Source of the DNA: Acidobacteriota bacterium
GTDB taxonomy: Bacteria > Chlamydiota > Chlamydiia > Chlamydiales > Rhabdochlamydiaceae
DNA length: 42,573 nucleotides
Direction: 5' to 3'
Assembly (NCBI GenBank): GCA_903970255.1
Contig: CAJCHM010000026.1
Span: forward strand, 1 to 42,573
The translations under genes were made by a program, and so were the position numbers. Below are positions 19,890 to 29,254 of the stretch, in pieces; position 1 is the stretch's first letter; each line of letters opens with the position of its first letter. The notes beneath the pieces were generated by a model. That model did no database searches. It was not told the DNA's origin and saw only the letters and a program-made list of their open reading frames with translations.

Positions 19890-20807
19890 ATGCCAAGAAG
19901 ACTCCCTCTTTTATTAAAAATTTTCTTATTCGCTATCCTTTTTTGGGGGGTTGAGCGTTTTTGCCACAAGCAAACCCATGGATTCCAATTGTTTAAGGTT
20001 CTTTCCGCGCATGGAGAGGATAACAAGCAACCCGTTTTTGCACTACCTGAGCAGGAAATGCATCGGCTGCAAACCATCTTTTCCCAGCCTTTTTATTTTT
20101 TAGGCAGCGGGGGACAATCGTATGCTTTTGTCAGCCAAGATGGGAAAACAGTTCTAAAATTATTTAAAAATCATCAGATCCGTTTATGGAGATTCTTGCA
20201 TGGGATTTCTTTGCCCGCAGTTCTTGATGTGTATCGCCAAAAAATTTTAGCTAAAATGATCCATCAGTCGCCAGCCTTTTTGGAAAGTTGCAAAATTTCG
20301 TATTTGGAGTTTAGGGAGCGCACTGCTCTTCTTTATTTGCATCTGCATAAGACTGACTTTATTAAGAAAAAGCTAACGATTGTAGATAATCTCGGGATCG
20401 CTCATCAAATTGATTTGGATTCAACTGACTTTGCTTTGCAAAAAAAGGCGGAGTTTTTCAAGCCTAAATTAAAGAAGTTAATGGAGAATAACGATCTTAA
20501 TGCTGCTAAAGAATGCATCGATTCCTACTTGGGGCTAATTGTAGAGAGATGCAAAATGGGGATCGCAGACCATGATCCCAATTTTCGTAGAAATGTTGGA
20601 TTTATTGACAATCAAGCAGTGGAAATTGACCTAGGTTCCTATACAAAAGATGAATCCCTAAAAAACAGTGAAAATTTCAATTGGGAAGTTTTAGACAAAA
20701 CCCAAAAATTTAAAGGGTGGATAGAGAGAAGGAATCCCGATTTATTCGACCACTTGTCAACTCGGATCGATCAGATTTTGCAAGAGAGTCAACAAAAACT
20801 CAATTGA
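19890..20807 (+). CDS. Kinase-like membrane-anchored protein, copy A
   Basis: A 305-residue protein with an N-terminal membrane anchor or signal (LLLKIFLFAILFWGVERF). Residues ~72-93 (GSGGQSYAFVSQDGKTVLKLFK) resemble a kinase glycine loop followed by the VLK lysine strand. Residues ~226-250 (ADHDPNFRRNVGFI...AVEIDLGSY) resemble a catalytic loop (D...N) and a metal-binding D-x-G, as in diverged kinase folds. Paralogues lie at 20857-21771 and 21755-22660. All share the H-x-F anchor-proximal motif, the LKxxK strand and the R-x-N-x-G-x-I motif. I do not know a characterised member. The predicted location is outside the cytoplasm, anchored to the membrane. Kinase activity is inference. Confidence 0.7.
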   Translation: MPRRLPLLLKIFLFAILFWGVERFCHKQTHGFQLFKVLSAHGEDNKQPVFALPEQEMHRLQTIFSQPFYFLGSGGQSYAFVSQDGKTVLKLFKNHQIRLWRFLHGISLPAVLDVYRQKILAKMIHQSPAFLESCKISYLEFRERTALLYLHLHKTDFIKKKLTIVDNLGIAHQIDLDSTDFALQKKAEFFKPKLKKLMENNDLNAAKECIDSYLGLIVERCKMGIADHDPNFRRNVGFIDNQAVEIDLGSYTKDESLKNSENFNWEVLDKTQKFKGWIERRNPDLFDHLSTRIDQILQESQQKLN

Positions 20808-20856
20808 CCTCTTTTTTTCGGTTGTCTATTCTGTTGCTAACTGCACGTCGGCCAAC

Positions 20857-21771
20857 ATGAAAAAAAAGAACAGAAGCATTTTGTTTTTAATTCTCTTGTC
20901 GATCAGTCCTCTTTTTTTAATGGGTGGCGGTCTTTTTTTATGCAGCCGCACATCGGGTTTTAGCGTCGATAAAATCACTTCCAGATTTCCTTATAATCCA
21001 TCTTGGGATATCCCATTGATCTCAGAGAAAGAAAAAGAGATGCTTATCCAAAACGTATTCCCGCAAACCTATTATTATTTGGCAGGTGGCAACCAGTGTT
21101 ATGCTTTTATTAGCGAGGATAGGCAGTTTGTCCTCAAATTTTTCAAGATGCACAATCTTTTTCCCAGGGGTTGGTTGAGTAGCTTTCCGTTTACTTTTCT
21201 TAAAAATACCGGTTTTAAAGATGAGGCGAGCAACCAGCTTTTCTCCGAAAGGATATTTGCCAGCTATAAGGATGCTTATGAAATGTTGCGGGAAGAAACA
21301 GGTTTAATTTATATCCATTTAAACAAGACTCGTGAGATCAAATCGAAGGTCAAATTAATTGATAGTAAAGGAAAGAAGTATTTTGTCGATTTAGATGGTA
21401 TCGAATTTATTGTTCAAAGAAAGGCGACACGGATTTTTGATCACCTTAAGGAATTGGTGGATACCCAAAGGGAAGAGGATTTAAGAGCTTCTATCCGCTC
21501 TTTTTTACATCTTTTTGCCATTCGTTGTGAAAAAGGATTTGTCGATCATAACCTTAGTTTTCGCAATAATTTTGGGTTTATAGGAAACACGGCAATCCAG
21601 TTTGACTGTGCATCTCTTACACGCGATAGTTCGATGAAGTATCCCCAGAATTTTCGTAAGGAGATTTTGGAGGCCGCTGAGAGGTTAGATGTTTGGGCAC
21701 GGGAGAATTTCCCTGAGATCACTCTTTTTATTCAGGAGGAGGCCCAAGCCTTAATCAATATGTCGAGTTAA
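20857..21771 (+). CDS. Kinase-like membrane-anchored protein, copy B
   Basis: A 304-residue paralogue of the preceding gene, 49 nt downstream on the same strand. The N-terminus KKKNRSILFLILLSISPLFL is a signal-anchor. GGNQCYAFISEDRQFVLKFFK is the loop/lysine segment, and VDHNLSFRNNFGFIGNTA the loop corresponding to the catalytic region. Here the final metal-binding D-x-G is changed to FDCAS, so the glycine is lost and catalysis may be reduced. Its C-terminus overlaps the convergent third copy by 17 bp. The middle region (ETGLIYIHLNKT, VDLDGIEFIVQRKA) is well conserved across the three. Confidence 0.7.
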   Translation: MKKKNRSILFLILLSISPLFLMGGGLFLCSRTSGFSVDKITSRFPYNPSWDIPLISEKEKEMLIQNVFPQTYYYLAGGNQCYAFISEDRQFVLKFFKMHNLFPRGWLSSFPFTFLKNTGFKDEASNQLFSERIFASYKDAYEMLREETGLIYIHLNKTREIKSKVKLIDSKGKKYFVDLDGIEFIVQRKATRIFDHLKELVDTQREEDLRASIRSFLHLFAIRCEKGFVDHNLSFRNNFGFIGNTAIQFDCASLTRDSSMKYPQNFRKEILEAAERLDVWARENFPEITLFIQEEAQALINMSS

Positions 21772-22660
21772 CTGAACAGATCTTATCAAGGCAATCTTGG
21801 TAATGCGCGGAAAGTTCTGGGTAGTTTTTTTCCAACCAGATTTTAAAACTGTGGGTGATGCTGGCGACCTCTTTCTTATAGCTTAAGTTTTGACGCCGGA
21901 GAGGATCGATGCGGAGCTTCCCAATATCAATTTGAACAGCGACATCGTCGATAAGCCCGAAATTTTTGCGCAAAATCGGATCGTTATCAACAACTCCATT
22001 TTTACCAAGATAATCTATCAAAGAAAAGACAGAGGAGATCACTCTTTTGGCCCCATCAATATCTTTGTTGTGCATCAGTTCAGAAATCCGGGAATAGATG
22101 AGCTGAGCGCGTTTTTGAACATAAAAACTAGTTTGATCGATGTCAACGGTATGCTGCTGTCCATTTTTGTCCCAAATGGTGACCTTTTGCCTCAAATCAG
22201 GGGCATTATTAATGTGGACGTAAATCAAACCAGTTTGATCTTTCAATTCCTGATAAGCAGTTTTGCAAGCTGAGAAAGTGGAGTTTCTCTTTTTTTGTTT
22301 GAAGAGGCGCTCTTGATAATAAGGGTTAAATGAGAGGGGAATGGCGCTCAGCCAGCTATTGGGGCATAATTTCTGCTGTTTGAGGAATTTTAGAATGTAT
22401 TTTTTGTCCTCGGAGATGAAGACATACGCCTGAGAACCTTTGCTATAATAAGTAAATTTCTGGCTTAAGATCTGATGGAGTTCGCTCTGCTGTTCTTCTG
22501 AAAGAGGAGGGATGTCCCAGTCATAGGAGGAACGATGGGTTGCGGTGATTTTATCTAAAGAAAAACGGTGCGATTTATGATGGGCAAATCGGTCTATCCC
22601 CAGAAATATGGAGATGAAAAATAGGCAGAGAGCAAGCCCAACATAGATTTTTCTTAGCAT
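21755..22660 (-). CDS. Kinase-like membrane-anchored protein, copy C
   Basis: A 301-residue inverted third paralogue. It has an N-terminal hydrophobic segment (IYVGLALCLFFISIFLGIDRF), then HKSHRFSLDKI, shared with the other copies. GSQAYVFISEDKKYILKFLK is the nucleotide-loop-like segment; VDNDPILRKNFGLID and VQIDIGKL are the catalytic-loop-like and D-x-G segments. Divergence between copies is considerable, so the duplications are not recent. The stop overlaps copy B tail-to-tail, and the start lies 6 nt from the pcnB/cca stop, giving a possible shared transcript with that gene. Confidence 0.7.
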   Translation of the reverse strand: MLRKIYVGLALCLFFISIFLGIDRFAHHKSHRFSLDKITATHRSSYDWDIPPLSEEQQSELHQILSQKFTYYSKGSQAYVFISEDKKYILKFLKQQKLCPNSWLSAIPLSFNPYYQERLFKQKKRNSTFSACKTAYQELKDQTGLIYVHINNAPDLRQKVTIWDKNGQQHTVDIDQTSFYVQKRAQLIYSRISELMHNKDIDGAKRVISSVFSLIDYLGKNGVVDNDPILRKNFGLIDDVAVQIDIGKLRIDPLRRQNLSYKKEVASITHSFKIWLEKNYPELSAHYQDCLDKICSVNSTY

Positions 22661-22666
22661 AAGCGA

Positions 22667-23941
22667 TCAAGTATTCCACAAGGGGCAATTTTTGAGGAGC
22701 TCAATTATTGCTCTGGGATTTTCGATTTCTTGATTGGCGCTCATTTTCTCTGCTTCTTTGAGAAGAAGACCCATTTTTTTGCCAGGCGCGATTCCGACCT
22801 CTTTAAGATGATCGGCGCGAACAACGGGGTTTTGGGTTTGCTTGCGTAAAATAAAGGGGCTGAGTTGGTGCTGTTTTTCGGCATGAAAATGAAAGTAGGG
22901 CTCTTTTTTTTCTTTAGATAACAGCGCTGCATGGATCTCAATTGCGATTTTGGAATAGGGGTTTGCATAAAATTGTACCCATTCTATGTTTTCAAGCTTA
23001 GCCTGCCACTCAAGTGGCATCTCAAGCAATTGTTTGGCCTGGTGTAAAAATTGAACAACCTCTTTTTCTGATCGGGAAAGTTTGAGATAATCACAGAGCT
23101 CAAGGAGTTCATTTAACGCGTAATCAGGGAACAGCTCCATGAGTTCTGCGATTGTAGGTGCTGCTTTGGGATAAAAGGCAAGAGGCTTTAGACGTCTTTG
23201 AATCTCTTCTGTGGATACCTCTTTTAGTTGAGGGAAAATTGTTTGTAAAAGGTTTAATTGGTGCAGCAGGATAAGCCCTTCATCAAAATGGGCAAATTGA
23301 GACATCTTCTTAAATTCTTGCCAAACCCGCTCAATCGCAACAGAGGGAAAGAGCGCTGATGAGTGATCGACAATTGCGCGCAGTGTCTGCTCTTCAATGG
23401 GAAAGTTAAACCTTGTGGAATACCGGACAGCGCGCATCATTCTGAGCCTATCTTCTAAAAAACGCAGGTGGGGATTGCCGATGGCGCGGACAAGTTTGTT
23501 TTCCAGATCCTTTTGACCGTCGATGTAATCATGAAGTTCTTCCTTGATGGGGTCCCAAAACATTCCGTTGATTGTAAAATCTCGACGCTTTGCATCTTCA
23601 ATTGCTGAGGCAGGTTCAATGGCAGTTGGCCGGCGCCCATCTAGATAACCGCTTTCTTTACGGAACGTGGCAACCTCAAAATGATGCCCCTCTTCGACTA
23701 CAATGACAATCCCAAATGCTACCCCTACAGGGATTGTCTTGGGGAAAAGTGACTGGATTTGTGTCACGGAGGCAGATGTTGCAATATCGATATCATCAGA
23801 AGGGTGCATCACTTTGCCCTCTCGAACTGCCGCTTCTAGGTTCATGAGATAATCGCGCACCCAGCCGCCTGCGAAATAGGCGATATGGCCCGCTTGGACA
23901 AGTTTTTTAACAACAGATGTGGCAAATGGAGTTGCTGGCAT
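22667..23941 (-). CDS. Poly(A) polymerase / CCA tRNA nucleotidyltransferase family
   Basis: About 424 residues from ATG 23941 (MPATPFATSV); residues upstream of this in the open frame overlap mutL and are unlikely to be translated. The class II nucleotidyltransferase head has GGWVRDYLM near residue 30, SDDIDIATSA (the metal-binding D-x-D pair), AKRRDFTINGM and ERVWQEFKK. The family comprises CCA-adding enzymes and PcnB poly(A) polymerases, which cannot be separated reliably by eye. A CCA-adding function is supported by the tRNA-Arg gene lacking encoded CCA. No HD phosphohydrolase domain is seen. It is divergent from mutL with a 27-bp gap. Confidence 0.88.
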   Translation of the reverse strand: MPATPFATSVVKKLVQAGHIAYFAGGWVRDYLMNLEAAVREGKVMHPSDDIDIATSASVTQIQSLFPKTIPVGVAFGIVIVVEEGHHFEVATFRKESGYLDGRRPTAIEPASAIEDAKRRDFTINGMFWDPIKEELHDYIDGQKDLENKLVRAIGNPHLRFLEDRLRMMRAVRYSTRFNFPIEEQTLRAIVDHSSALFPSVAIERVWQEFKKMSQFAHFDEGLILLHQLNLLQTIFPQLKEVSTEEIQRRLKPLAFYPKAAPTIAELMELFPDYALNELLELCDYLKLSRSEKEVVQFLHQAKQLLEMPLEWQAKLENIEWVQFYANPYSKIAIEIHAALLSKEKKEPYFHFHAEKQHQLSPFILRKQTQNPVVRADHLKEVGIAPGKKMGLLLKEAEKMSANQEIENPRAIIELLKNCPLWNT

Positions 23942-23968
23942 GGTTTTTATTCTTAGTTCTAGGGTAAC

Positions 23969-25780
23969 ATGAGCGTTATGACTAGTCAAATACGCATTCT
24001 ATCCGATCAGACGATCAATCAGATTGCAGCAGGGGAGGTGATCGAAAATCCAGCCTCTGTTGTGAAGGAATTGGTTGAGAATGCAATCGATGCAGGAAGC
24101 ACCCATCTAAAAATTGAAATTTTAGGAGGGGGTTTCCAGCTCATTAAGATTGTCGATAATGGATCGGGGATGTCAGAGTCGGACGCAGCTTTGTGTCTGA
24201 AACGACATGCTACCTCCAAGCTTACCCACCTGGAAGATTTATTTGCTCTTAAGACAATGGGTTTTCGGGGAGAGGCATTAGCTTCCATTGCTGCCATTTC
24301 AAAAATGCGCTTATTCACGGCATTGGAAAATGGAGAGGGGTGTGATATGGAGATAGAGGGGGGTAAGGTTGTTCAAGTCATCCCTGGCGCGCGATCCAGG
24401 GGGACCACAATTGAGGTCAGATCTCTATTTTATAATGTGCCTGCGCGCAAAAAATTCCAGAAAACTCCCGCTGCAAGCAGCGCAGAAATCACAAAAATAA
24501 TCACGCTTTTAAGTCTGGGTCACCCTGAAATAGGTTTTGAGCTCATCCTACAAAATCGTCCCTATTTTTCCCTTCCGCTGACTCCTGGCCACGATTTTCT
24601 CACTTTGCTAAAAAATCGCTGTGATACCTTGCTTAGCCCTGAATTTGTTCCTTCCTGTAGAGACTTTCAATGGCAGGAAAAAGAGCTTAAGGTGCAAGGG
24701 CTTCTGGCCGCCCCAAGTTTTTCGCGCCACAATCGCACCGGTCAATATCTTTTTGTCAATCGCCGTCCTGTGTTTTGTTTACAGCTTGCTTATGCGATTG
24801 CGGATGCCTATGGTACGCGGATCAATCCAGGCAGGCACCCAGTATATCTTCTTCATTTAGAGATTCCTCCCGATCAGGTGGATGTCAATGTCCATCCCCA
24901 AAAAAAGGAGATTCGTCTGCGTGATGAGGCGGTGCTTAAGTCTAGTCTGCATTCTGCTGTCAATGCCGCTTTAGGGTCCGGGATTTCCCATTTTACAGAA
25001 TGTGCAGTGGAAAATAAGGAGACAACACCTGGGGTTCCCTCTTTGTTTAAGCTAGAAACTGCCGTTTCTAGGTTTAATGAGCCTAGCTATGCGGATTTTT
25101 CTCAAAACCTGATCTTCAAAGAAGATCAGCAGCCTCCCGTTCAGGAGCTCCCCTTGGACAATCCCATCCGCATCATTGGGCTCCATGGAAAATATTTGCT
25201 TGTCGATGCGAAAAGTTTGCCCTCCTCTTTTTTTACCCAAGCAGAGCTCACATCGTTAGGGATTGTCTGGATCGATCTACCGACTGCAGAAACGCGGATT
25301 CAGTTTGATCTTCTGATGATGAGAGCCAATGAAAATCCTTTATCTCAAGCGCTTCTTTTTCCAGTATCTCTGGATTTTTCCAAAGCAGAGGCTCAGCTGC
25401 TAGGGGCAAATCTCGATCTATTGCAACAGCTTGGGATCCAAGTGCGGCAGCTTGGGGGTGCAAGCTTTATCATCGATGGGATTCCCCCTTTCATCGATGA
25501 ATCTCAAATACATTCTATTTTTTTGGAGATTTTAGCTAAGCTAGAGGGTATAGAAACAAAAGAGACACATCTGAGATCGCTGGCTGCCGCACTCAGCAGA
25601 AAGACCCATCAGCGCTATCAATTCTACTCGAGGGAAGAGGCGCTCCTGATTGTGAAGAAGTTGATGGTCACTAGCGATCCTATCCATTGTCCTTTGGGAA
25701 AAAAAACGCTATGGCATATGCGCGAGGATGAAATTGAAAACTCTTTTAGAGCAAAATTTAAATCGATTAAAGATTTTTGA
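23969..25780 (+). CDS. mutL: DNA mismatch repair protein MutL
   Basis: A 603-residue MutL, the ATP-dependent coordinator of mismatch repair. The GHKL ATPase motifs are intact: VVKELVENAIDAGS, DNGSGM and TMGFRGEALASI, followed by DVNVHPQKKEIR at the end of the transducer domain. In the C-terminal domain the place of the endonuclease motif DQHAxxER reads IDLPTAETRI, and the usual CPHGRP motif reads CPLGKK. Both metal-site motifs are therefore lost, as in E. coli-type MutL. AGGG lies just before ATG 23969. The last 53 bp overlap pepP in another frame. It is the first gene of a four-gene overlapping operon. Confidence 0.95.
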   Translation: MSVMTSQIRILSDQTINQIAAGEVIENPASVVKELVENAIDAGSTHLKIEILGGGFQLIKIVDNGSGMSESDAALCLKRHATSKLTHLEDLFALKTMGFRGEALASIAAISKMRLFTALENGEGCDMEIEGGKVVQVIPGARSRGTTIEVRSLFYNVPARKKFQKTPAASSAEITKIITLLSLGHPEIGFELILQNRPYFSLPLTPGHDFLTLLKNRCDTLLSPEFVPSCRDFQWQEKELKVQGLLAAPSFSRHNRTGQYLFVNRRPVFCLQLAYAIADAYGTRINPGRHPVYLLHLEIPPDQVDVNVHPQKKEIRLRDEAVLKSSLHSAVNAALGSGISHFTECAVENKETTPGVPSLFKLETAVSRFNEPSYADFSQNLIFKEDQQPPVQELPLDNPIRIIGLHGKYLLVDAKSLPSSFFTQAELTSLGIVWIDLPTAETRIQFDLLMMRANENPLSQALLFPVSLDFSKAEAQLLGANLDLLQQLGIQVRQLGGASFIIDGIPPFIDESQIHSIFLEILAKLEGIETKETHLRSLAAALSRKTHQRYQFYSREEALLIVKKLMVTSDPIHCPLGKKTLWHMREDEIENSFRAKFKSIKDF

Positions 25781-26822
25781 AGCACGTCTTCAACGGGTGC
25801 AGCAAGAGTTAAAAAGTTTAAGAGTTGATAGCTGTTTGATCGAAGATCCTCTGGATCTATATTATTTTACCGGCCTTAAACTGAGCAGTGGAAAATTGCT
25901 TGTTTGCCCCACTGATGTTTTACTTCTTGTAGATAGCAGGTATTTACAGGTTGCCAAGGAGAGAGCATTTTGCCCCTTTGCTCACGATACTGAAGATCAA
26001 TGGCTCTCTTTTTGCAGGCGCTGTGGCATCCATCGCCTCGGATTTGATGGGAGACATACCTCCTATGATCAATTTGTCCATCTGCAGCAAAAAAAACTCG
26101 ATCTGATCCCTTGCTCTGCTCTGTTTAAAGAGATCCGCTCAATCAAAGATCCTTTTGAAATTGTTAAAATGAAAAAAAGCGCAAAACATCTTTGGGAAGG
26201 ATTTGAGTTTATCTGCCGCAACTTGAAGGTAGGCATAACTGAGAGAGAGGTTGCAAAAGGTTTTGAAATTTTTTGCCTCCAAAACGGCGCAGATGCTCTC
26301 TCCTTTGAGCCGATCATTGCATTTGGACAAAATAGCGCCATACCTCATCATCGCTCAAGCGATACCCCTCTCATCAGCGGGGATGTTGTCCTTATCGATA
26401 TTGGAGTTGCTATAGGAAGTTATCATTCCGATATGACGCGCACCCTCTTTTTTGAGGGGCAAGATCCCTACTTAAGCAAGCTCTATACGATTGTACAAAA
26501 GGCGCAAAGAACTGCATTAGAGCTATGCCGCCCTAATCAAACTGTAGGCCAGCTTGATATGGCTGCTCGTAAGGTTTTTAAGGAAGAGGGAGTGGAAGAG
26601 CTGTTTGTTCATGGCTTAGGTCATGGGATCGGCCTTGAGGTCCATGAGTTTCCCAAGATCAAACACGATGGTGTAGACAAAGATGCTATCCTCAAGAGCG
26701 GGATGGTCTTGACCATTGAGCCCGGTCTTTATGTTCCAGGCATTGGCGGGGTGCGTTACGAAGATACCATCGTCATCACCGATGGGGGTTATGAGAACTT
26801 TTATAGCTCGAGTGAACAATGA
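25728..26822 (+). CDS. pepP: Xaa-Pro aminopeptidase (M24 family)
   Basis: A 364-residue aminopeptidase P-type enzyme releasing N-terminal residues before proline. A creatinase-like N-terminal domain is followed by the pita-bread domain with the five metal ligands in order: LIDIG (Asp), SDMTRT (Asp), GLGHGIGL (His), TIEPGLY (Glu) and RYEDT (Glu). The HGLGHGIGLEVHE block is typical. The ATG lies inside the end of mutL (53-bp overlap) directly after GAGG. No internal ATG gives a better start. The stop overlaps the next start as ATGA. Confidence 0.94.
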   Translation: MKLKTLLEQNLNRLKIFEARLQRVQQELKSLRVDSCLIEDPLDLYYFTGLKLSSGKLLVCPTDVLLLVDSRYLQVAKERAFCPFAHDTEDQWLSFCRRCGIHRLGFDGRHTSYDQFVHLQQKKLDLIPCSALFKEIRSIKDPFEIVKMKKSAKHLWEGFEFICRNLKVGITEREVAKGFEIFCLQNGADALSFEPIIAFGQNSAIPHHRSSDTPLISGDVVLIDIGVAIGSYHSDMTRTLFFEGQDPYLSKLYTIVQKAQRTALELCRPNQTVGQLDMAARKVFKEEGVEELFVHGLGHGIGLEVHEFPKIKHDGVDKDAILKSGMVLTIEPGLYVPGIGGVRYEDTIVITDGGYENFYSSSEQ

Positions 26823-29254
26823 GTTTACGCTACCGATTATTTCTTTGGGTGAGTGGATTATTTATAGTGGTCTCCATTTGCTCTTATTTTCTGGAAAATT
26901 TTGTCGCACAAAAAGAGCTCAAACGCGCGCAGCTAAAGCTGCGCCAAGAAATCCTTAAAATCTCTGAGCAGCATCGGATCGACATTCAGAATTATTTAGC
27001 TAGCGCCATTGCAGAAAATGAGGTGAGAATTGATGCCATTTTGAATAATCTTTCCAGCTTTTCTCCTCAAGCGCTCCGCTTTGGTCCGACAGCTGCTAAC
27101 GCGCTTAAAGGAACCTGGGGTGATACTTCAGAACTATTAGTAGAGAATAAGTGGATCGATTTCATCCAGAATAGCAATGAGGGGAAAATAACGGCAGCGT
27201 TGATTCCCAAACCCAATGGGATGGATTCTGTTTATCGGATTCCGATCGATGAGGATCTGTGTTGGGTTTACGATAGCAGCCCAGTTGCGTATCTGGGTGT
27301 GCAAGTTCCTTATTCCCTATCTGTTCACACGGTCGGAGAGGTGCTAGAGCAGGTACAAGGTGTTGTCCCTTCTGCTTATTTCCTATTTGATGTAGAGGCC
27401 ATGAAAACAGCATCCGCAACTCAACCGATTTTTAGCGATAAGGATTGGTCCCCCATTTCGGTAAAGTGGACAGAAGGGTATGAGCTCGATGTTCAGCCCT
27501 TTGTCCGAGCTTTTCAAAGGGGCCGAGATCTGCTTTTGTCCAACAAAATACAGCCTCCCCAAATGACACAAGATCAACTGAATCAAAAGATCGATACCGC
27601 TACTATGCAACAAAATGGGATGTTAAATCCTATTCCTACTGAGACTCTTCTTTCTTCTGTTTCCAATGAATTGTTAATGAAAAAAAGGTTTGAGGAGATT
27701 GCGCTGCGCTACACGCAGATCAATGTCATTTGGGTTTTGATTGCCATGTTCGATAGTGGAGTATTTGGTTCCGATCTATTTTCTTTTCCCTCCCCAAGCG
27801 GTGCTACTGTTTTCTCACAGAGCCAACTCCTAGGCGCTGGCATAGAGACAAAGGGTGTGCTTTTTCCTGATAGAGTCTTTGACGATAGCGCCTATTATTT
27901 GGCAAACGCATCCAATGATCCCCATTCCAATTTGGGCACCTCGCTTGCTGTGATTTCATCTCCGGCCTTTAACCGTGTATTTCTTGGGAATACAGCTCAA
28001 TTCCTTACCAAAAATCTCTCTCAAGAAAGAATTGGGTATCTTACTTTAGGAGTAGATACCGATTTTGTTTTGCAAAAATTAGTTCTTGCAGCTCACAGAG
28101 CCGCAGTTCTTGTCCATGGAGGAAAACCTCTGAGCGCCTATAGTGAAACAGGGGAAAAGATAGACATTGGAAAAAATTTCGATCTTCCCTTTGCAAGGAT
28201 GTTGGATCAAGAGACTGGGTTGATTTCCTGGGACCAACACGACTATTTTTTTATCCGTGTTCAGCCTTTTCCTAAGGTGGATTTGCACTTTTTTCTTTTT
28301 AATCCTGAGGAAAAAGAATTTGCTCTGCTCCACGATCTGGAAATAGGAAGTCAGCAGGTTGTCGACACGATAAGGTTAAATACGCATCTTGCAGGAGTTG
28401 CAGCATTGCTAATTGCGATTGTGCTTTTGCATAATATATCGCGCAATATCACAAAACCTATTGTTCAACTGGCCAAAGCCGCAGGCGATGTTGCAGAGGG
28501 GCATTTGGATCAGGTGAAGTTGCCTCCACAGAAACACAATGATGAAATTGCAACCCTCTGCCGCTCTTTTGGGGAAATGGTAAAAGGGCTTCAAGAAAAA
28601 GAAAAAGTACAAGGGGTTTTGAACAAAGTCGTCTCAACGGAAATTGCACGAGAGATTTTGAAGGGGGGAATTCATCTCGGGGGTGAGGTAAAAAGGGTAA
28701 CCGTTCTCTTTGCTGACATCCGTGAGTTTACAAACATGACCCAAAACATGCCGCCTCAAGAGGTAGTCACTCTCCTTAACCAATGTATGACCAAGATTTC
28801 ACAAGTGATTGATAAGAACGGCGGTGTGATCGACAAATTTGTCGGTGATGAAGCGATGGCCCTCTTCGGTGCGCCCGTTGACCAACCCCTGGCAGCTTTA
28901 AACGCAGTCAAGAGTGGGGTGGAAATCATTGAGTCGATCAAAGAATGGAATAAAGAGAGACGGGCCTCTGGAGCGTTTCCTATCGAGCTTGGGATCGGAA
29001 TCCACACGGGACCTATGCTTGCAGGAAGCATGGGCGCTGAGAACCGACTGAATTATACGGTCATTGGTAGTAACGTTAATTTAGCTTTCCGTCTTTGTGC
29101 TTGTGCAAAAAGGATGGAAATATTGATCACAAAAGATACACTGGATGAACGGTCTGTCAAAGAGCGCATCGAATATGCGGCAATGCCGCCGATGCAGTTT
29201 AAAGGATTTGATCAGCCGGTTGATGTCTATCGCGTCTTAAAAATAAAAACATGA
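26819..29254 (+). CDS. Membrane class III adenylate/guanylate cyclase with HAMP
   Basis: An 811-residue protein. A transmembrane segment at ~7-26 and a second at ~525-545 flank a ~490-residue extracytoplasmic sensor region without a motif I recognise. A HAMP linker (NITKPIVQLAKAAGDVAEG) leads to a class III cyclase domain at ~620-800. FADIREF and DKFVGDEAMALFGAP give both metal-binding Asp residues and the purine-contacting Lys. NVNLAFRL supplies the transition-state Asn and Arg. It is therefore predicted active, most likely making cAMP. It is translationally coupled at both ends by ATGA overlaps with pepP and the sensor kinase, so the signal it senses may also involve the kinase. I recall no such enzyme at this site in Chlamydia. 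Confidence 0.9.
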   Translation: MSLRYRLFLWVSGLFIVVSICSYFLENFVAQKELKRAQLKLRQEILKISEQHRIDIQNYLASAIAENEVRIDAILNNLSSFSPQALRFGPTAANALKGTWGDTSELLVENKWIDFIQNSNEGKITAALIPKPNGMDSVYRIPIDEDLCWVYDSSPVAYLGVQVPYSLSVHTVGEVLEQVQGVVPSAYFLFDVEAMKTASATQPIFSDKDWSPISVKWTEGYELDVQPFVRAFQRGRDLLLSNKIQPPQMTQDQLNQKIDTATMQQNGMLNPIPTETLLSSVSNELLMKKRFEEIALRYTQINVIWVLIAMFDSGVFGSDLFSFPSPSGATVFSQSQLLGAGIETKGVLFPDRVFDDSAYYLANASNDPHSNLGTSLAVISSPAFNRVFLGNTAQFLTKNLSQERIGYLTLGVDTDFVLQKLVLAAHRAAVLVHGGKPLSAYSETGEKIDIGKNFDLPFARMLDQETGLISWDQHDYFFIRVQPFPKVDLHFFLFNPEEKEFALLHDLEIGSQQVVDTIRLNTHLAGVAALLIAIVLLHNISRNITKPIVQLAKAAGDVAEGHLDQVKLPPQKHNDEIATLCRSFGEMVKGLQEKEKVQGVLNKVVSTEIAREILKGGIHLGGEVKRVTVLFADIREFTNMTQNMPPQEVVTLLNQCMTKISQVIDKNGGVIDKFVGDEAMALFGAPVDQPLAALNAVKSGVEIIESIKEWNKERRASGAFPIELGIGIHTGPMLAGSMGAENRLNYTVIGSNVNLAFRLCACAKRMEILITKDTLDERSVKERIEYAAMPPMQFKGFDQPVDVYRVLKIKT

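Noticed and set aside
23942-23989. N-terminal extension of the pcnB/cca gene overlapping mutL
   Set aside because: The extension is antisense to the mutL start; ATG 23941 gives a normal N-terminus.
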